Positions 45,501 through 54,345 of a DNA stretch of 64,000 bases are shown here, piece after piece (the stretch's first letter is position 1; the number at the start of each line of letters is the position of its first letter). Origin of the DNA: Nymphaea colorata (Eukaryota; Streptophyta; Magnoliopsida; Nymphaeales; Nymphaeaceae); the NCBI RefSeq assembly GCF_008831285.2, contig NC_045143.1, positions 23,626,302 through 23,690,301 on the forward strand, given 5' to 3'. The translations under genes were made by a program, and so were the position numbers. Below the pieces are notes generated by a model. The model was not told where the DNA came from and made no database searches. It saw only the letters and a program-made list of their open reading frames with translations.

Positions 45501-46859
45501 GCTCGACTTGTGGCCAAGGGGTTTAGCCAGAAATATGGAATTGATTACTTGGAAACCTTTGCTCCTGTTGCGAAAATGAAGACTGTGAGGGTGGTTATAT
45601 CCCTAGCTGTGATGAAGGAGTGGAAGATGTATCAACTGGATGTTAAGAATGCATTCCTCAATGGTGACCTCGAAGAAGAAGTATATATGCATATGCCTCC
45701 AGGATATGAAGAACCAGAAATGTGTTGTAAGCTGAAAAAGGCATTGTATGGCCTTAAGCAATCGCCCAGAGCGTGGTTTGAACGACTGAGAAGAGTGATG
45801 ATACGTCATGGATACAAACAAGGAAATGGAGATCACACTCTGTTTGTAAAGAAGAAGGAGAGCAAGGTTACTCTTCTGCTCGTCTACGTAGATGACATGA
45901 TTGTTACTGGAGATGATGAGGAGGAGATTATCAAGCTAAAAGGGTTACTGGCTACAGAATTCGACCTCAAAGATCTTGGCAAACTAAGGTATTTTCTTGG
46001 TATGGAGGTTGCTAGGTCTAGTACTGGTCTTGTACTAAACCAAAGGAAATATACATTAGATCTGCTGGAAGAAACTGGTAAATTGGGATGTAGACCTACT
46101 CCTACCCCTTTTGACACTGGGCACAAGTTGAGTCTTAGAGATGGAGAGCCTCTCTGTGAAGAAGACAAGGGAAGATATCAACGTTTGGTTGGGAAGCTAA
46201 TTTATTTTACCCTCACGAGGCCTGATATCACCTTTGCGGTGAATGTTTTGAGCCAATTCATGCATGCGCCAACCGATGCACATCTGAAGGCTGTGGACAG
46301 AGTGCTATGCTACCTGAAGAAAAATCCTGGTAAGGGACTCCTGTATGTGAAACAAGAGACTGTGGAAATCGAGGGCTATTCTGATGCGGATTGGGCAGGT
46401 TGTGGTGATACCAGACGATCCACTACAGGGTACTGTGTCTACTTGGGAGGAAACCTTGTTGTATGGAGGAGCAAGAGACAGGATGTTTGCTCTAGATCCA
46501 GTGCAGAGGCAGAATATAGGGCAGTTGTTATGGGAGTGTCAGAGTTATTATGGTTGAAGATATTGTTGACTGACATTGGAATAGAGATTGAAGGACCTAT
46601 GAAGATGTATTGTGATAACAAGTCTGCAATCAACTTAGCCAACAATCCTGTTCTTCACGACAGAACAAAACATGTTGAAATTGATCGTCACTTCATTCGG
46701 GAAATGATTGATGCGAAAGAGTTGATCTTACCTTACATGAAGTCTGAAGACCAAACTGCTGATGTTCTGACGAAAGCTCTTCCTTCAGCTTCATTTGAGA
46801 GGAATGTATCCAAGTTGGGCATGTTTGATATGTACGCCCAACTTGAGGGGGAGTGTTGA
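42534..46859 (+). CDS. copia B2 gag-pol polyprotein
   Basis: 1441 residues, the same length and domain order as B1: gag, zinc knuckle (256-269), protease (D352), GAG-pre-integrase, integrase with the D548/D611/E647 triad, RT with YVDD (1118-1121), RNase H. It differs from B1 at a modest number of residues, for example KIWIV for KTWIV near the N-terminus, RFGYLPFG for RFGHLPFG, and FIREMID for FIRERID near the end. No stop or frameshift. TGT-TGA at its end is the beginning of the 3' LTR, as in B1. Confidence 0.95.
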   Translation: MAASSSSTVNTNPTEIGAFRTENVPMQVITLRLTKDNYFSWSPAMTMGIAGRGRMAYIDGSNPEPARTSDVWHTWFLEDNQVKIWIVNSVSADIQPLILRKKTARDMWVVLEQMYGQKKTAIRTYQVMKTVYGIRQGTSSVAEYYGALKAKWEELDYHSDIPWHCPHDQALYVAHEWENRVFLFLAGLNDEFEGVRSQILNSGEVSSIEDVYSCVEAEEQRRLVTKEGKRELVPYNERSALVSRGPGGPSRSLRRCTHCKKTGHTVDYCWDLHPEKKGNRGRSLTGRTPVSEVQASSGEKVSISADQLRELKAYLGRLDVNKTETSEGTTANHALAAIGNQGNSSVGEWIVDSGATHHMTGNPKLFHEYKLSSGKERVSLADGSSTCVAGEGTLSLLDKFHVQGALHVPQFPLNLLSVSRLTKELNCELIFSADRCVLQDLVTGKRIGIGLASDGLYRLPIRVATALLTAIRKTDKRRKDCLQSFMYWHERFGYLPFGILKHLFPDLCSSFDVSSISCDVCQFAKHVRASYPLSSSCANEAFSLIHSDVWGPSGIHTRQGFQYFITFIDDFSRATFIYLLKDRSEVPRIIETFILLVHTQYGANVKTFRSDNAREYMCRPVEEFLRQRGIVHETSCSYTPPQNGVAERKNRQLLNVTRALLFQRNLPKHYWGDAVLTSAYLINRMPSRVLNGRTPHSLLPGSRPPFPLPPRVFGCVCFIHDHSPNVKKLDPKSIKGVFVGYSPTQKGYKCIDPITGRAYVTRDVTFLEHASYFGANPLQGEQSVGREEYSQRQELQFIDFLDYKKAESLNTVDVPEKEERGDKSIEKEGPELFGQFYSRRGTRTEVMTCDARSTSNPNATPSLDEPSPTEETVETHDEVEKKNDDLPIALRKGVRSCTQHPIGNFVSYSRLGKDYKCFIYTLSLAVIPRTVAEAQSDSKWADAMKEEIDALRRNLTWEVVKIPEAAHLVGSKWVYTIKYKPDGSVERYKARLVAKGFSQKYGIDYLETFAPVAKMKTVRVVISLAVMKEWKMYQLDVKNAFLNGDLEEEVYMHMPPGYEEPEMCCKLKKALYGLKQSPRAWFERLRRVMIRHGYKQGNGDHTLFVKKKESKVTLLLVYVDDMIVTGDDEEEIIKLKGLLATEFDLKDLGKLRYFLGMEVARSSTGLVLNQRKYTLDLLEETGKLGCRPTPTPFDTGHKLSLRDGEPLCEEDKGRYQRLVGKLIYFTLTRPDITFAVNVLSQFMHAPTDAHLKAVDRVLCYLKKNPGKGLLYVKQETVEIEGYSDADWAGCGDTRRSTTGYCVYLGGNLVVWRSKRQDVCSRSSAEAEYRAVVMGVSELLWLKILLTDIGIEIEGPMKMYCDNKSAINLANNPVLHDRTKHVEIDRHFIREMIDAKELILPYMKSEDQTADVLTKALPSASFERNVSKLGMFDMYAQLEGEC

Positions 46860-47103
46860 TAGCTTGTGGGTTTCGGGTCCGGATCCATACCCGACCCGCC
46901 TTGTAGCCCGTTTTGGGCTCTACTTAAGTCTGTAACCCTAATCCTTAAGAGTTAATGATAATCTTAAGAGAGAGAGAGAGTCTGGCTGCTAGTGGGCACC
47001 AACTCCTCCTCATTCGTGGTTTTTTCTCCCTCGTGTTGAGGGTTTTCCACGTTACATCGTGATCATTGTTTCTCTTCGTCTTCTTCTTGTTCGTATTTCT
47101 ACA
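46854..47103 (+). repeat. 3' LTR of copia B2
   Basis: Preceded by GAGGGGGAG; differs from its 5' partner at GCTCTACTT versus GCACTACTT, AAGTCTG versus AAGACTG, and one extra AG. Confidence 0.95.
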
Positions 47104-47359
47104 ATTACTATGTGACAATCAAAGTGCGATAAAAATTGCTTTCAACCCCATTTTGCATAATCGCACCAAACATATAGAGATTGATCAACATTTCATTCGT
47201 CAGAAGGTTGAAGAAGCCGAGATCTTGCCTACTTATATATCCACCAATGAACAGATAGCTGATCTTTTTACCAAAGGTCTCACAGGGCAGCATTTTTGGG
47301 ATTTGAAGAACAAGTTGTGCATGATCAAATCTCATGCACAACTTGAGGGGAGCTGTTAG
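47104..47359 (+). pseudogene. copia A RNase H, C-terminal part
   Basis: Resumes after the B2 insertion: LLCDNQSAIKIAFNPILHNR, TKHIEIDQHFIRQKV and LFTKGLTGQHFWDLKNKLCM to G-S-C and stop. TGT-TAG is the first six bases of the 3' LTR of A (47354). Confidence 0.9.
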
Positions 47360-47631
47360 CGTATGGGGATCGGGTCTGTTCAGACCCGATCCATTCTCCT
47401 TATATCCACACGCCTAAAGTTACTGAGCGGTGGCTCTCCTGTAATATTTTATAATTTTATGTACAAATCTGTTGTAACCTATTAGGGTTATTCTCTTTAA
47501 TTAAAAGATTAAGGAACGCAGGGCAGTGTTAAGCCGGCTGCTCCCTTTCCTCCATCGTCTTCTTTCATCCTCTCCTCTCAATATATTTGTTTTGCATACG
47601 GAGAGACGAGTACTTTGTGAAGATTCTTACA
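47354..47631 (+). repeat. 3' LTR of copia A
   Basis: 278 bp with five substitutions against the 5' LTR by eye. Followed by target duplication AACCT. Confidence 0.95.
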
Positions 47632-47835
47632 AACCTAACATCCTTTTACACGCTCTTAGCAGGAAGTAAGAAGGAAAGATTGCAAGTATGATGTACCAAG
47701 AATAGTTCATGAAGATCTTATCCCTTTAGAGGCCCTTTTCTGCTCGAATTTGGAGTCAATAGATTATCATCTTTAGAAGAAGACTGAACTTCTACATCAT
47801 ACTAATGTTGTGTATCGTACCATACGCATACATAC
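47632..47835. other. 204-bp intron spacer between A and B3
   Basis: Intron sequence; its last 30 bases (GTATCGTACCATACG) belong to the palindromic repeat that continues after B3 at 53205. Confidence 0.7.
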
Positions 47836-48082
47836 TGTTGATAGATTGTGGGTTTCGGGTCGGATCCATACCCGACCCGCCTTGTAGCCCGTTTTGGGCT
47901 CTACTTAAGTCATGTAACCCTAATCCTTAAGTGTTAATGATAATCTTAAGAGAGAGAGAGTCTGGCTGCTAGTGGGCACCAACTCCTCCTCATTCGTGGC
48001 TTTTCTCCCTCGTGTTGAGGGTTTTCCACGTTACATCGTGATCATTGCTTCTCTTCCTCTTCTTCTTGTTCGTATCTCTACA
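47836..48082 (+). repeat. 5' LTR of copia B3
   Basis: As B1, with one private C in CGTGGCTTTTC. Confidence 0.96.
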
Positions 48083-48095
48083 TGGTATCAGAGCC
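48083..48095 (+). other. tRNA-iMet primer-binding site of B3
   Basis: TGGTATCAGAGCC after the LTR. Confidence 0.93.
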
Positions 48096-48637
48096 GTGAA
48101 GTTCCGGCGTTTCTGGTTGTCTTTTGCCCGTGTTAGAGGAGAATCGCCCGACACTGTTCATCGTCTCGCCCGTGCCCGACGCTCGTGCCCGAGCGTCGTC
48201 TGTCGTCCCGCCGCCGTCTCCGCCCAGCGCCGCCCTGATCAGCGCCGCTCAGGATTCCGCCGTCTCCGCCTAGCGACAACCGGCCCAGCGACGCCCTGAT
48301 TAGCGCCGCTCAGGAATCTGCTACTTCCGCTCAGCGACGCCCTGCCCAGCGGCGTTCCCGTTCAGCCGCTTCCGCCCAGCGTCGGCCTGCCCAAACGACG
48401 ACCTGTCCAGCGGCGGTCTTTTTCCGCCCAACGCCGTGTCCTTTTCCGGCGCCGTGCCGCTCTGCCTGGTCTGTTTCCGCCCAGCGCCGCGCCGACTGCC
48501 TGGCGCCGACTGCCTGGTCTGTTCCCACCCAGCGCCGCGCCGCTTTGCCTGGTTCCGTTTCCTGCTCTCTGTCCGTTTTTTGGTGTTGTATCGTGTGATT
48601 GCTTCTTGCTGCCCTTGCTGCCTACTGGTCTGTGATT
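48096..48637 (+). other. GC-rich repetitive leader of copia B3
   Basis: Same length as the B1 leader; one substitution noticed (GCTGCCC versus GCTACCC just before gag). Confidence 0.8.
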
Positions 48638-51600
48638 ATGGCAGCCTCTTCCTCGTCAACCGTCAACACCAATCCCACTGAAATAGGGGCTTTTAGAACT
48701 GAGAATGTTCCCATGCAGGTCATCACTCTTCGCCTCACCAAGGATAATTATTTCTCGTGGTCGCCTGCTATGACCATGGGGATTGCTGGCCGTGGTCGCA
48801 TGGCCTATATTGATGGGAGCAACCCCGAACCAGCAAGAACAAGTGATGTGTGGCATACTTGGTTTCTTGAGGATAATCAAGTGAAAACTTGGATTGTCAA
48901 TTCCGTTTCCGCCGATATTCAGCCCCTTATCCTTCGGAAGAAGACTGCTAGAGACATGTGGGTGGTCCTCGAGCAAATGTATGGCCAAAAGAAGACCGCA
49001 ATTCGTACTTACCAAGTAATGAAGACAGTCTATGGCATTCGACAAGGGACCTCGTCTGTTGCAGAATACTATGGGGCTTTGAAAGCCAAGTGGGAAGAGC
49101 TTGACTATCATTCTGATATTCCTTGGCATTGTCCCCATGATCAGGCGCTCTATGTTGCTCATGAATGGGAAAACAGGGTGTTCCTATTTTTAGCAGGTTT
49201 AAATGATGAGTTTGAAGGTGTTCGAAGTCAGATTTTGAATTCAGGGGAGGTGTCCAGTATTGAAGATGTGTACTCCTGTGTTGAAGCGGAAGAACAGAGA
49301 AGGCTTGTTACAAAAGAAGGGAAGAGGGAACTTGTGCCCTATAACGAGAGATCTGCTCTCGTGAGTCGTGGTCCTGGCGGCCCATCTAGGTCTCTTCGCC
49401 GGTGCACTCACTGCAAGAAGACAGGTCACACTGTGGATTATTGCTGGGATCTTCATCCAGAAAAGAAGGGGAACAGAGGGAGATCTTTGACTGGGAGACC
49501 GCCCGTGTCTGAGGTGCAAGCCTCTAGTGGAGAAAAAGTCTCCATTTCTGCTGACCAGCTTCGTGAACTAAGGGCTTATTTGGGCAGGCTCGATGTCAAC
49601 AAGACTGAGACCTCAGAGGGAACTACAGCTAATCATGCTCTTGCAGCTATTGGCAATCAAGGTAACTCTTCTGTGGGGGAATGGATTGTCGATAGTGGTG
49701 CTACTCATCACATGACAGGTAATCCAAAATTGTTTCATGAGTATAAGTTGTCCTCGGGAAGGGAACGTGTTTCTCTTGCAGATGGTTCCTCTACCTGTGT
49801 GGCAGGCGAAGGCACTCTGTCCTTGTTGGACAAATTTCATGTGCAGGGCGCTTTACATGTTCCCCAGTTTCCTTTAAATCTCTTATCAGTCAGTAGACTT
49901 ACTAAAGAATTGAATTGTGAACTTATATTCTCTGCCGATCGTTGTGTTTTGCAGGACTTGGTGACAGGGAAGAGGATTGGGATTGGTTTAGCTTCTGATG
50001 GATTATATCGTCTTCCCATACGTGTGGCTACTGCTCTGTTGACAGCGATCCGCAAGACAGATAAGAGAAGAGAAGATTGTCTTCAGTCTTTTATGTACTG
50101 GCATGAACGTTTTGGGCATTTACCTTTTGGGATTTTGAAACATTTGTTTCCAGACTTGTGTTCCTCCTTTGATGTGTCTTCCATTTCTTGTGATGTTTGT
50201 CAGTTTGCCAAACATGTGAGGGCTTCGTACCCTATTTCTTCTAGTTGTGCTAATGAAGCTTTTTCTCTGATTCACTCTGATGTATGGGGACCTTCGGGCA
50301 TTCATACCCGTCAAGGTTTCCAGTATTTTATCACTTTCATTGATGATTTCTCTCGTGCTACATTTATATACTTGTTAAAAGACCGCAGCGAGGTTCCTCG
50401 AATCATCGAGACATTTATTCTTCTTGTGCATACCCAGTATGGTGCGAATGTTAAAACTTTCAGGTCCGATAATGCCCGTGAGTACATGTGTCGGCCTGTT
50501 GAGGAGTTTCTTAGACAACGGGGGATTGTTCACGAGACATCCTGTAGTTACACCCCCCCTCAAAATGGGGTAGCTGAAAGGAAAAATCGTCAACTTCTTA
50601 ATGTCACCAGGGCTCTTTTGTTTCAGAGAAATCTTCCTAAACACTATTGGGGTGATGCAGTTCTTACTAGTGCCTATCTTATTAACCGCATGCCCAGTCG
50701 TGTTTTGAATGGTAGGACTCCCCACTCGTTGCTTCCTGGCAGTCGTCCACCATTTCCTCTTCCTCCTCGTGTTTTTGGTTGTGTATGTTTTATCCATGAT
50801 CACAGTCCAAATGTCAAGAAACTTGATCCTAGGTCTATCAAAGGTGTCTTTGTTGGATACTCCCCTACGCAAAAAGGATACAAATGTATTGATCCTATTA
50901 CTGGTCGAGCTTATGTTACGAGGGATGTTACCTTCTTGGAACATGCCTCTTACTTTGGTGCGAATCCTCTTCAGGGGGAGCAGTCTGTGGGCAGGGAAGA
51001 GTATTCTCAGAGACAGGAACTTCAGTTTATAGATTTTTTGGACTACAAGAAAACAGAATCACTTAATACTGTTGATGTGCCTGAGAAGGAGGAAAGGGGT
51101 GACAATAGCATTGAGAAGGAAGGCCCTCAGTTGTTTGGACAGTTCTACTCTAGACGAGGTACTCGGACAGAGGTGATGACTTGTGATGCTAGATCTACTT
51201 CCAATCCCAATGCCACTCCTTCCCTGGATGAACCAAGTCCTACCGAGGAGACCGTGGAGACCCATGACGAGGTTGAAAAGAAGAATGACGATCTTCCCAT
51301 TGCCCTGAGAAAGGGTGTCAGGTCATGTACTCAACACCCCATTGGTAATTTTGTTTCTTATTCCAGACTTGGGAAAGATTACAAGTGCTTTGTTTCTACT
51401 CTTTCTTTGGCTGTGATTCCCAGGACTGTTGCTGAAGCTCAAAGTGACTCCAAGTGGGCCGATGCAATGAAAGAAGAAATAGATGCCCTAAGAAGAAACT
51501 TGACATGGGAAGTGGTGAAGATTCCTGAAGCCGCTCACCTAGTTGGATCCAAATGGGTGTATACCATCAAGTACAAACCAGATGGGAGTGTTGAAAGATA

Positions 51601-52963
51601 TAAAGCTCGACTTGTGGCCAAGGGGTTTAGCCAGAAATATGGAATTGATTACTTGGAAACCTTTGCTCCTGTTGCGAAAATGAAGACTGTGAGGGTGGTT
51701 ATATCCCTAGCTGTGATGAAGGAGTGGAAGATGTATCAACTGGATGTTAAGAATGCATTCCTCAATGGTGACCTCGAAGAAGAAGTATATATGCATATGC
51801 CTCCAGGATATGAAGAACCAGAAATGTGTTGTAAGCTGAAAAAGGCATTGTATGGCCTTAAGCAATCGCCCAGAGCGTGGTTTGAACGACTGAGAAGAGT
51901 GATGATACGTCATGGATACAAACAAGGAAATGGAGATCACACTCTGTTTGTGAAGAAGAAGGAGAGCAAGGTTACTCTCCTGCTCGTCTATGTAGATGAC
52001 ATGATTGTTACTGGAGATGATGAGGAGGAGATTATCAAGCTAAAAGGGTTACTGGCTACAGAATTCGACCTCAAAGATCTTGGAAAACTAAGGTATTTTC
52101 TTGGTATGGAGGTTGCCAGGTCTAGTACTGGTCTTGTACTAAACCAAAGGAAATATACATTAGACCTGCTGGAAGAAACTGGTAAATTGGGATGTAGACC
52201 TACTCCTACCCCTTTTGACACTGGGCACAAGTTGAGTCTTAGAGATGGAGAGCCTCTCTGTGAAGAAGACAAGGGAAGATATCAACGTTTGGTTGGGAAG
52301 CTAATTTATCTTACCCTCACGAGACCTGATATCACCTTTGCGGTGAATGTTTTGAGCCAATTCATGCATGCGCCAACCGATGCACATCTGAAGGCTGTGG
52401 ACAGAGTGCTATGCTACCTGAAGAAAAATCCTGGTAAGGGACTCCTGTATGTGAAACAAGAGACTGTGGAAATCGAGGGCTATTCTGATGCGGATTGGGC
52501 AGGTTGTGGTGATACCAGACGATCCACTACAGGGTACTGTGTCTACTTGGGAGGAAACCTTGTTGTATGGAGGAGCAAGAGACAGGATGTTTGCTCTAGA
52601 TCCAGTGCAGAGGCAGAATATAGGGCAGTTGCTATGGGAGTGTCAGAGTTATTATGGTTGAAGATATTGTTGACTGACATTGGAATAGAGATTGAAGGAC
52701 CTATGAAGATGTATTGTGATAATAAGTCTGCAATCAACTTAGCCAACAATCCTGTACTTCACGACAGAACAAAACATGTTGAAATTGATCGTCACTTCAT
52801 TCGGGAAAGGATTGATGCGAAAGAGTTGATCTTACCTTACATGAAGTCTGAAGACCAAACTGCTGATGTTCTGACGAAAGCTCTTCCTTCAACTTCATTT
52901 GAGAGGAATGTATCCAAGTTGGGCATGTTTGATATGTACGCCCAACTTGAGGGGGAGTGTTGA
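48638..52963 (+). CDS. copia B3 gag-pol polyprotein
   Basis: 1441 residues, complete, with the same domain and catalytic residue positions as B1. The only protein difference from B1 that I noticed is Tyr for His at residue 748 (QKGYKC versus QKGHKC); B2 also has Tyr, so the B1 residue is the derived one. The start ATG at 48638 (MAASSSS) is the one shared with B2. Last codon and stop (TGT TGA) overlap the 3' LTR. Zero disruptions make this a candidate autonomous element. Confidence 0.96.
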   Translation: MAASSSSTVNTNPTEIGAFRTENVPMQVITLRLTKDNYFSWSPAMTMGIAGRGRMAYIDGSNPEPARTSDVWHTWFLEDNQVKTWIVNSVSADIQPLILRKKTARDMWVVLEQMYGQKKTAIRTYQVMKTVYGIRQGTSSVAEYYGALKAKWEELDYHSDIPWHCPHDQALYVAHEWENRVFLFLAGLNDEFEGVRSQILNSGEVSSIEDVYSCVEAEEQRRLVTKEGKRELVPYNERSALVSRGPGGPSRSLRRCTHCKKTGHTVDYCWDLHPEKKGNRGRSLTGRPPVSEVQASSGEKVSISADQLRELRAYLGRLDVNKTETSEGTTANHALAAIGNQGNSSVGEWIVDSGATHHMTGNPKLFHEYKLSSGRERVSLADGSSTCVAGEGTLSLLDKFHVQGALHVPQFPLNLLSVSRLTKELNCELIFSADRCVLQDLVTGKRIGIGLASDGLYRLPIRVATALLTAIRKTDKRREDCLQSFMYWHERFGHLPFGILKHLFPDLCSSFDVSSISCDVCQFAKHVRASYPISSSCANEAFSLIHSDVWGPSGIHTRQGFQYFITFIDDFSRATFIYLLKDRSEVPRIIETFILLVHTQYGANVKTFRSDNAREYMCRPVEEFLRQRGIVHETSCSYTPPQNGVAERKNRQLLNVTRALLFQRNLPKHYWGDAVLTSAYLINRMPSRVLNGRTPHSLLPGSRPPFPLPPRVFGCVCFIHDHSPNVKKLDPRSIKGVFVGYSPTQKGYKCIDPITGRAYVTRDVTFLEHASYFGANPLQGEQSVGREEYSQRQELQFIDFLDYKKTESLNTVDVPEKEERGDNSIEKEGPQLFGQFYSRRGTRTEVMTCDARSTSNPNATPSLDEPSPTEETVETHDEVEKKNDDLPIALRKGVRSCTQHPIGNFVSYSRLGKDYKCFVSTLSLAVIPRTVAEAQSDSKWADAMKEEIDALRRNLTWEVVKIPEAAHLVGSKWVYTIKYKPDGSVERYKARLVAKGFSQKYGIDYLETFAPVAKMKTVRVVISLAVMKEWKMYQLDVKNAFLNGDLEEEVYMHMPPGYEEPEMCCKLKKALYGLKQSPRAWFERLRRVMIRHGYKQGNGDHTLFVKKKESKVTLLLVYVDDMIVTGDDEEEIIKLKGLLATEFDLKDLGKLRYFLGMEVARSSTGLVLNQRKYTLDLLEETGKLGCRPTPTPFDTGHKLSLRDGEPLCEEDKGRYQRLVGKLIYLTLTRPDITFAVNVLSQFMHAPTDAHLKAVDRVLCYLKKNPGKGLLYVKQETVEIEGYSDADWAGCGDTRRSTTGYCVYLGGNLVVWRSKRQDVCSRSSAEAEYRAVAMGVSELLWLKILLTDIGIEIEGPMKMYCDNKSAINLANNPVLHDRTKHVEIDRHFIRERIDAKELILPYMKSEDQTADVLTKALPSTSFERNVSKLGMFDMYAQLEGEC

Positions 52964-53204
52964 TAGATTGTGGGTTTCGGGTCGGATCCATACCCGACCC
53001 GCCTTGTAGCCCGTTTTGGGCTCTACTTAAGTCATGTAACCCTAATCCTTAAGTGTTAATGATAATCTTAAGAGAGAGAGAGTCTGGCTGCTAGTGGGCA
53101 CCAACTCCTCCTCATTCGTGGTTTTTCTCCCTCGTGTTGAGGGTTTTCCACGTTACATCGTGATCATTGCTTCTCTTCCTCTTCTTCTTGTTCGTATCTC
53201 TACA
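52958..53204 (+). repeat. 3' LTR of copia B3
   Basis: Preceded by GAGGGGGAG; identical by eye to the B1 LTRs. Confidence 0.96.
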
Positions 53205-53256
53205 CATACAGTATAGGTTTAGAAAACCTATATGGTATGCTTATGATACACGGTAC

Positions 53257-53391
53257 GCTCGTGTATCATAAGCATATCACCTGTATCGTATGATACATGC
53301 ACTGTATCATACGATATAGGCGATACACACCCGTATCGTACGATATGGGGAAAAACACAAAAAGGGGGGCCAAACGACCCTTTTTTGTGTT
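53257..53391. repeat. cluster of perfect and near-perfect hairpins
   Basis: ATGCTTATGATACAC (53257-53271 region arm starting at about 53237) pairs with GTGTATCATAAGCAT (53261-53275) around a 9-nt loop. TATCGTATGATACA (53284-53297) pairs with TGTATCATACGATA (53303-53316) around TGCAC. AACACAAAAAGGG (53354-53366) pairs with CCCTTTTTTGTGTT (53378-53391) with one bulge. Confidence 0.85.
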
Positions 53392-53696
53392 ATGATTTTA
53401 AATGCTTCTCTCTCTCTCTCTCCTTATTTCTAAACACTCCAATAGACACAGGAGGTAGAGAGTTTGTCCTTTTTCACAAAAGAAAAAAAAAACAGAGAAA
53501 TCATCGACTTTGGGGAGCCTACTAGCCAGTGGAGAAGCTTTCTCATAGTGGGAATGGTAGGAAGCTTGAAGAAAGAGCATGTTTTGGTTTTTAACACCAA
53601 GAAGGTAAATTAAATACATTTGTTATGCAAAATTGCAAATTATAATATATGTTTTAAAAATTTGTTAACTTGTTTTTTTCTCTTGTTGCACTTTAG

Positions 53697-53990
53697 GCAA
53701 ATAGAAGCAGTATCTGTGATGAAACATCACACTCAATTTGATCCCATTGGCCTTGACAATTTTGATGTATTAGATTCTTGGGTTGAAGAAGAACCATCTG
53801 CGATCCTTGATGAGGACGATCTTGATTTTCTGAACATTGAAGGAGCAGTAAAGCTTTTTGAAGAAGAAGAGGCTGGAGAGCAATGAAATGTTGGTGGCAT
53901 TCTAACAGAAGGGATTGAAACAATTAATGAAGAAAATGACAATGAAGATGAGGATGAAGATATTGATGCAAATAACAAAAATTGTCGTTG
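53697..53990 (+). pseudogene. hAT-like transposase C-terminal remnant
   Basis: Reads RQIEAVSVMKHHTQFDPIGL, DNFDVLDSWVEEEPSAILDE and DDLDFLNIEGAVKLFEEEEA, then a TGA at 53884-53886. It continues in the same frame with NVGGILTEGIETINEENDNE and an acidic tail. DPI-x-LDN-(x)n-W-(V/I)EE-(x)n-acidic is the usual ending of DUF659/hAT-family transposases in plants. The catalytic part is absent. A pyrimidine tract and TTTAG upstream could be an intron acceptor. Confidence 0.5.
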
Positions 53991-54345
53991 ATGAAAGATG
54001 ATAATTATAGGTTTTGAACTTGTGAATGACTCTACTACTAAGATTGTACAACATTTTCAAGTTTAGAATTGTGATGGATGCTTACTATGTTATTCTGAAT
54101 CTCTAATTTCTTATTTTTGAATGTTTTGTTGATATATTATGGCATATGAATGACGCATGATGAATATTCCTTATGTATGATGATTTTTTTATACTGAATA
54201 CATTTTTCTTGTTTTTTTCTGATTCTTCTCTATTTTCCTTAATTTTTAATATTTCTAATTAAAAATTTAACTTTATGATACGCTACATTATGTTTGCGAT
54301 ATGTTATGATACAACGTATAGGTCGGCCCAACCAATATAAGTTAT

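Larger units (their letters stand above)
41664..47103 (+). mobile_element. copia element B2, complete with intact polyprotein
   Basis: LTRs at 41664-41911 (248 bp) and 46854-47103 (250 bp) differ by two substitutions and one AG insertion by eye. Target duplications ATTAC at 41659-41663 and 47104-47108. Total 5440 bp. It is inserted in the RNase H region of element A, same orientation. Older than B1 and B3 by LTR divergence and with a rearranged leader, yet its reading frame is still open. Confidence 0.97.
31733..47631 (+). mobile_element. copia element A, old host element of the nest
   Basis: 278-bp LTRs at 31733-32010 and 47354-47631 and perfect target duplications AACCT (31728-31732 and 47632-47636). 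About 5.08 kb of its own sequence is interrupted by B1 (32586-37954, in gag) and B2 (41664-47103, in RNase H). I count five substitutions between its LTRs (about 1.8%). The polyprotein has several stops and frameshifts. It lies antisense in the phototropin intron. Confidence 0.96.
47836..53204 (+). mobile_element. copia element B3, complete and apparently intact
   Basis: LTRs 47836-48082 and 52958-53204 (247 bp each), one C/T difference by eye (CGTGGCTTTTC versus CGTGGTTTTTC). Target duplications CATAC at 47831-47835 and 53205-53209. Total 5369 bp, exactly as long as B1 and almost identical to it in sequence. It inserted in the terminal repeat zone of an older DNA transposon. Confidence 0.97.
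53205..54345 (+). mobile_element. decayed DNA transposon (hAT-like) with palindromic end
   Basis: The left part (53226-53391) is packed with hairpins built from GTATCGTATGATAC-like motifs; related ATGATACGCTAC and ATGTTATGATAC motifs recur near 54275-54315. Between them is a reading frame that looks like the C-terminal tail of a plant hAT transposase. Exact termini and a target duplication were not found. The left terminus is probably on the other side of B3. Confidence 0.5.

Noticed and set aside
33406-52991. Minus-strand ORFs of 64-189 aa repeated at matching positions in B1, B2 and B3
   Set aside because: They are antisense shadows of the gag-pol frame; their recurrence simply reflects the near-identity of the three copies.
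32586-53204. Segmental duplication or assembly artefact as the source of the three B copies
   Set aside because: Each copy has a different perfect 5-bp target duplication and different unique flanks, and B1 and B2 each restore element A when removed.
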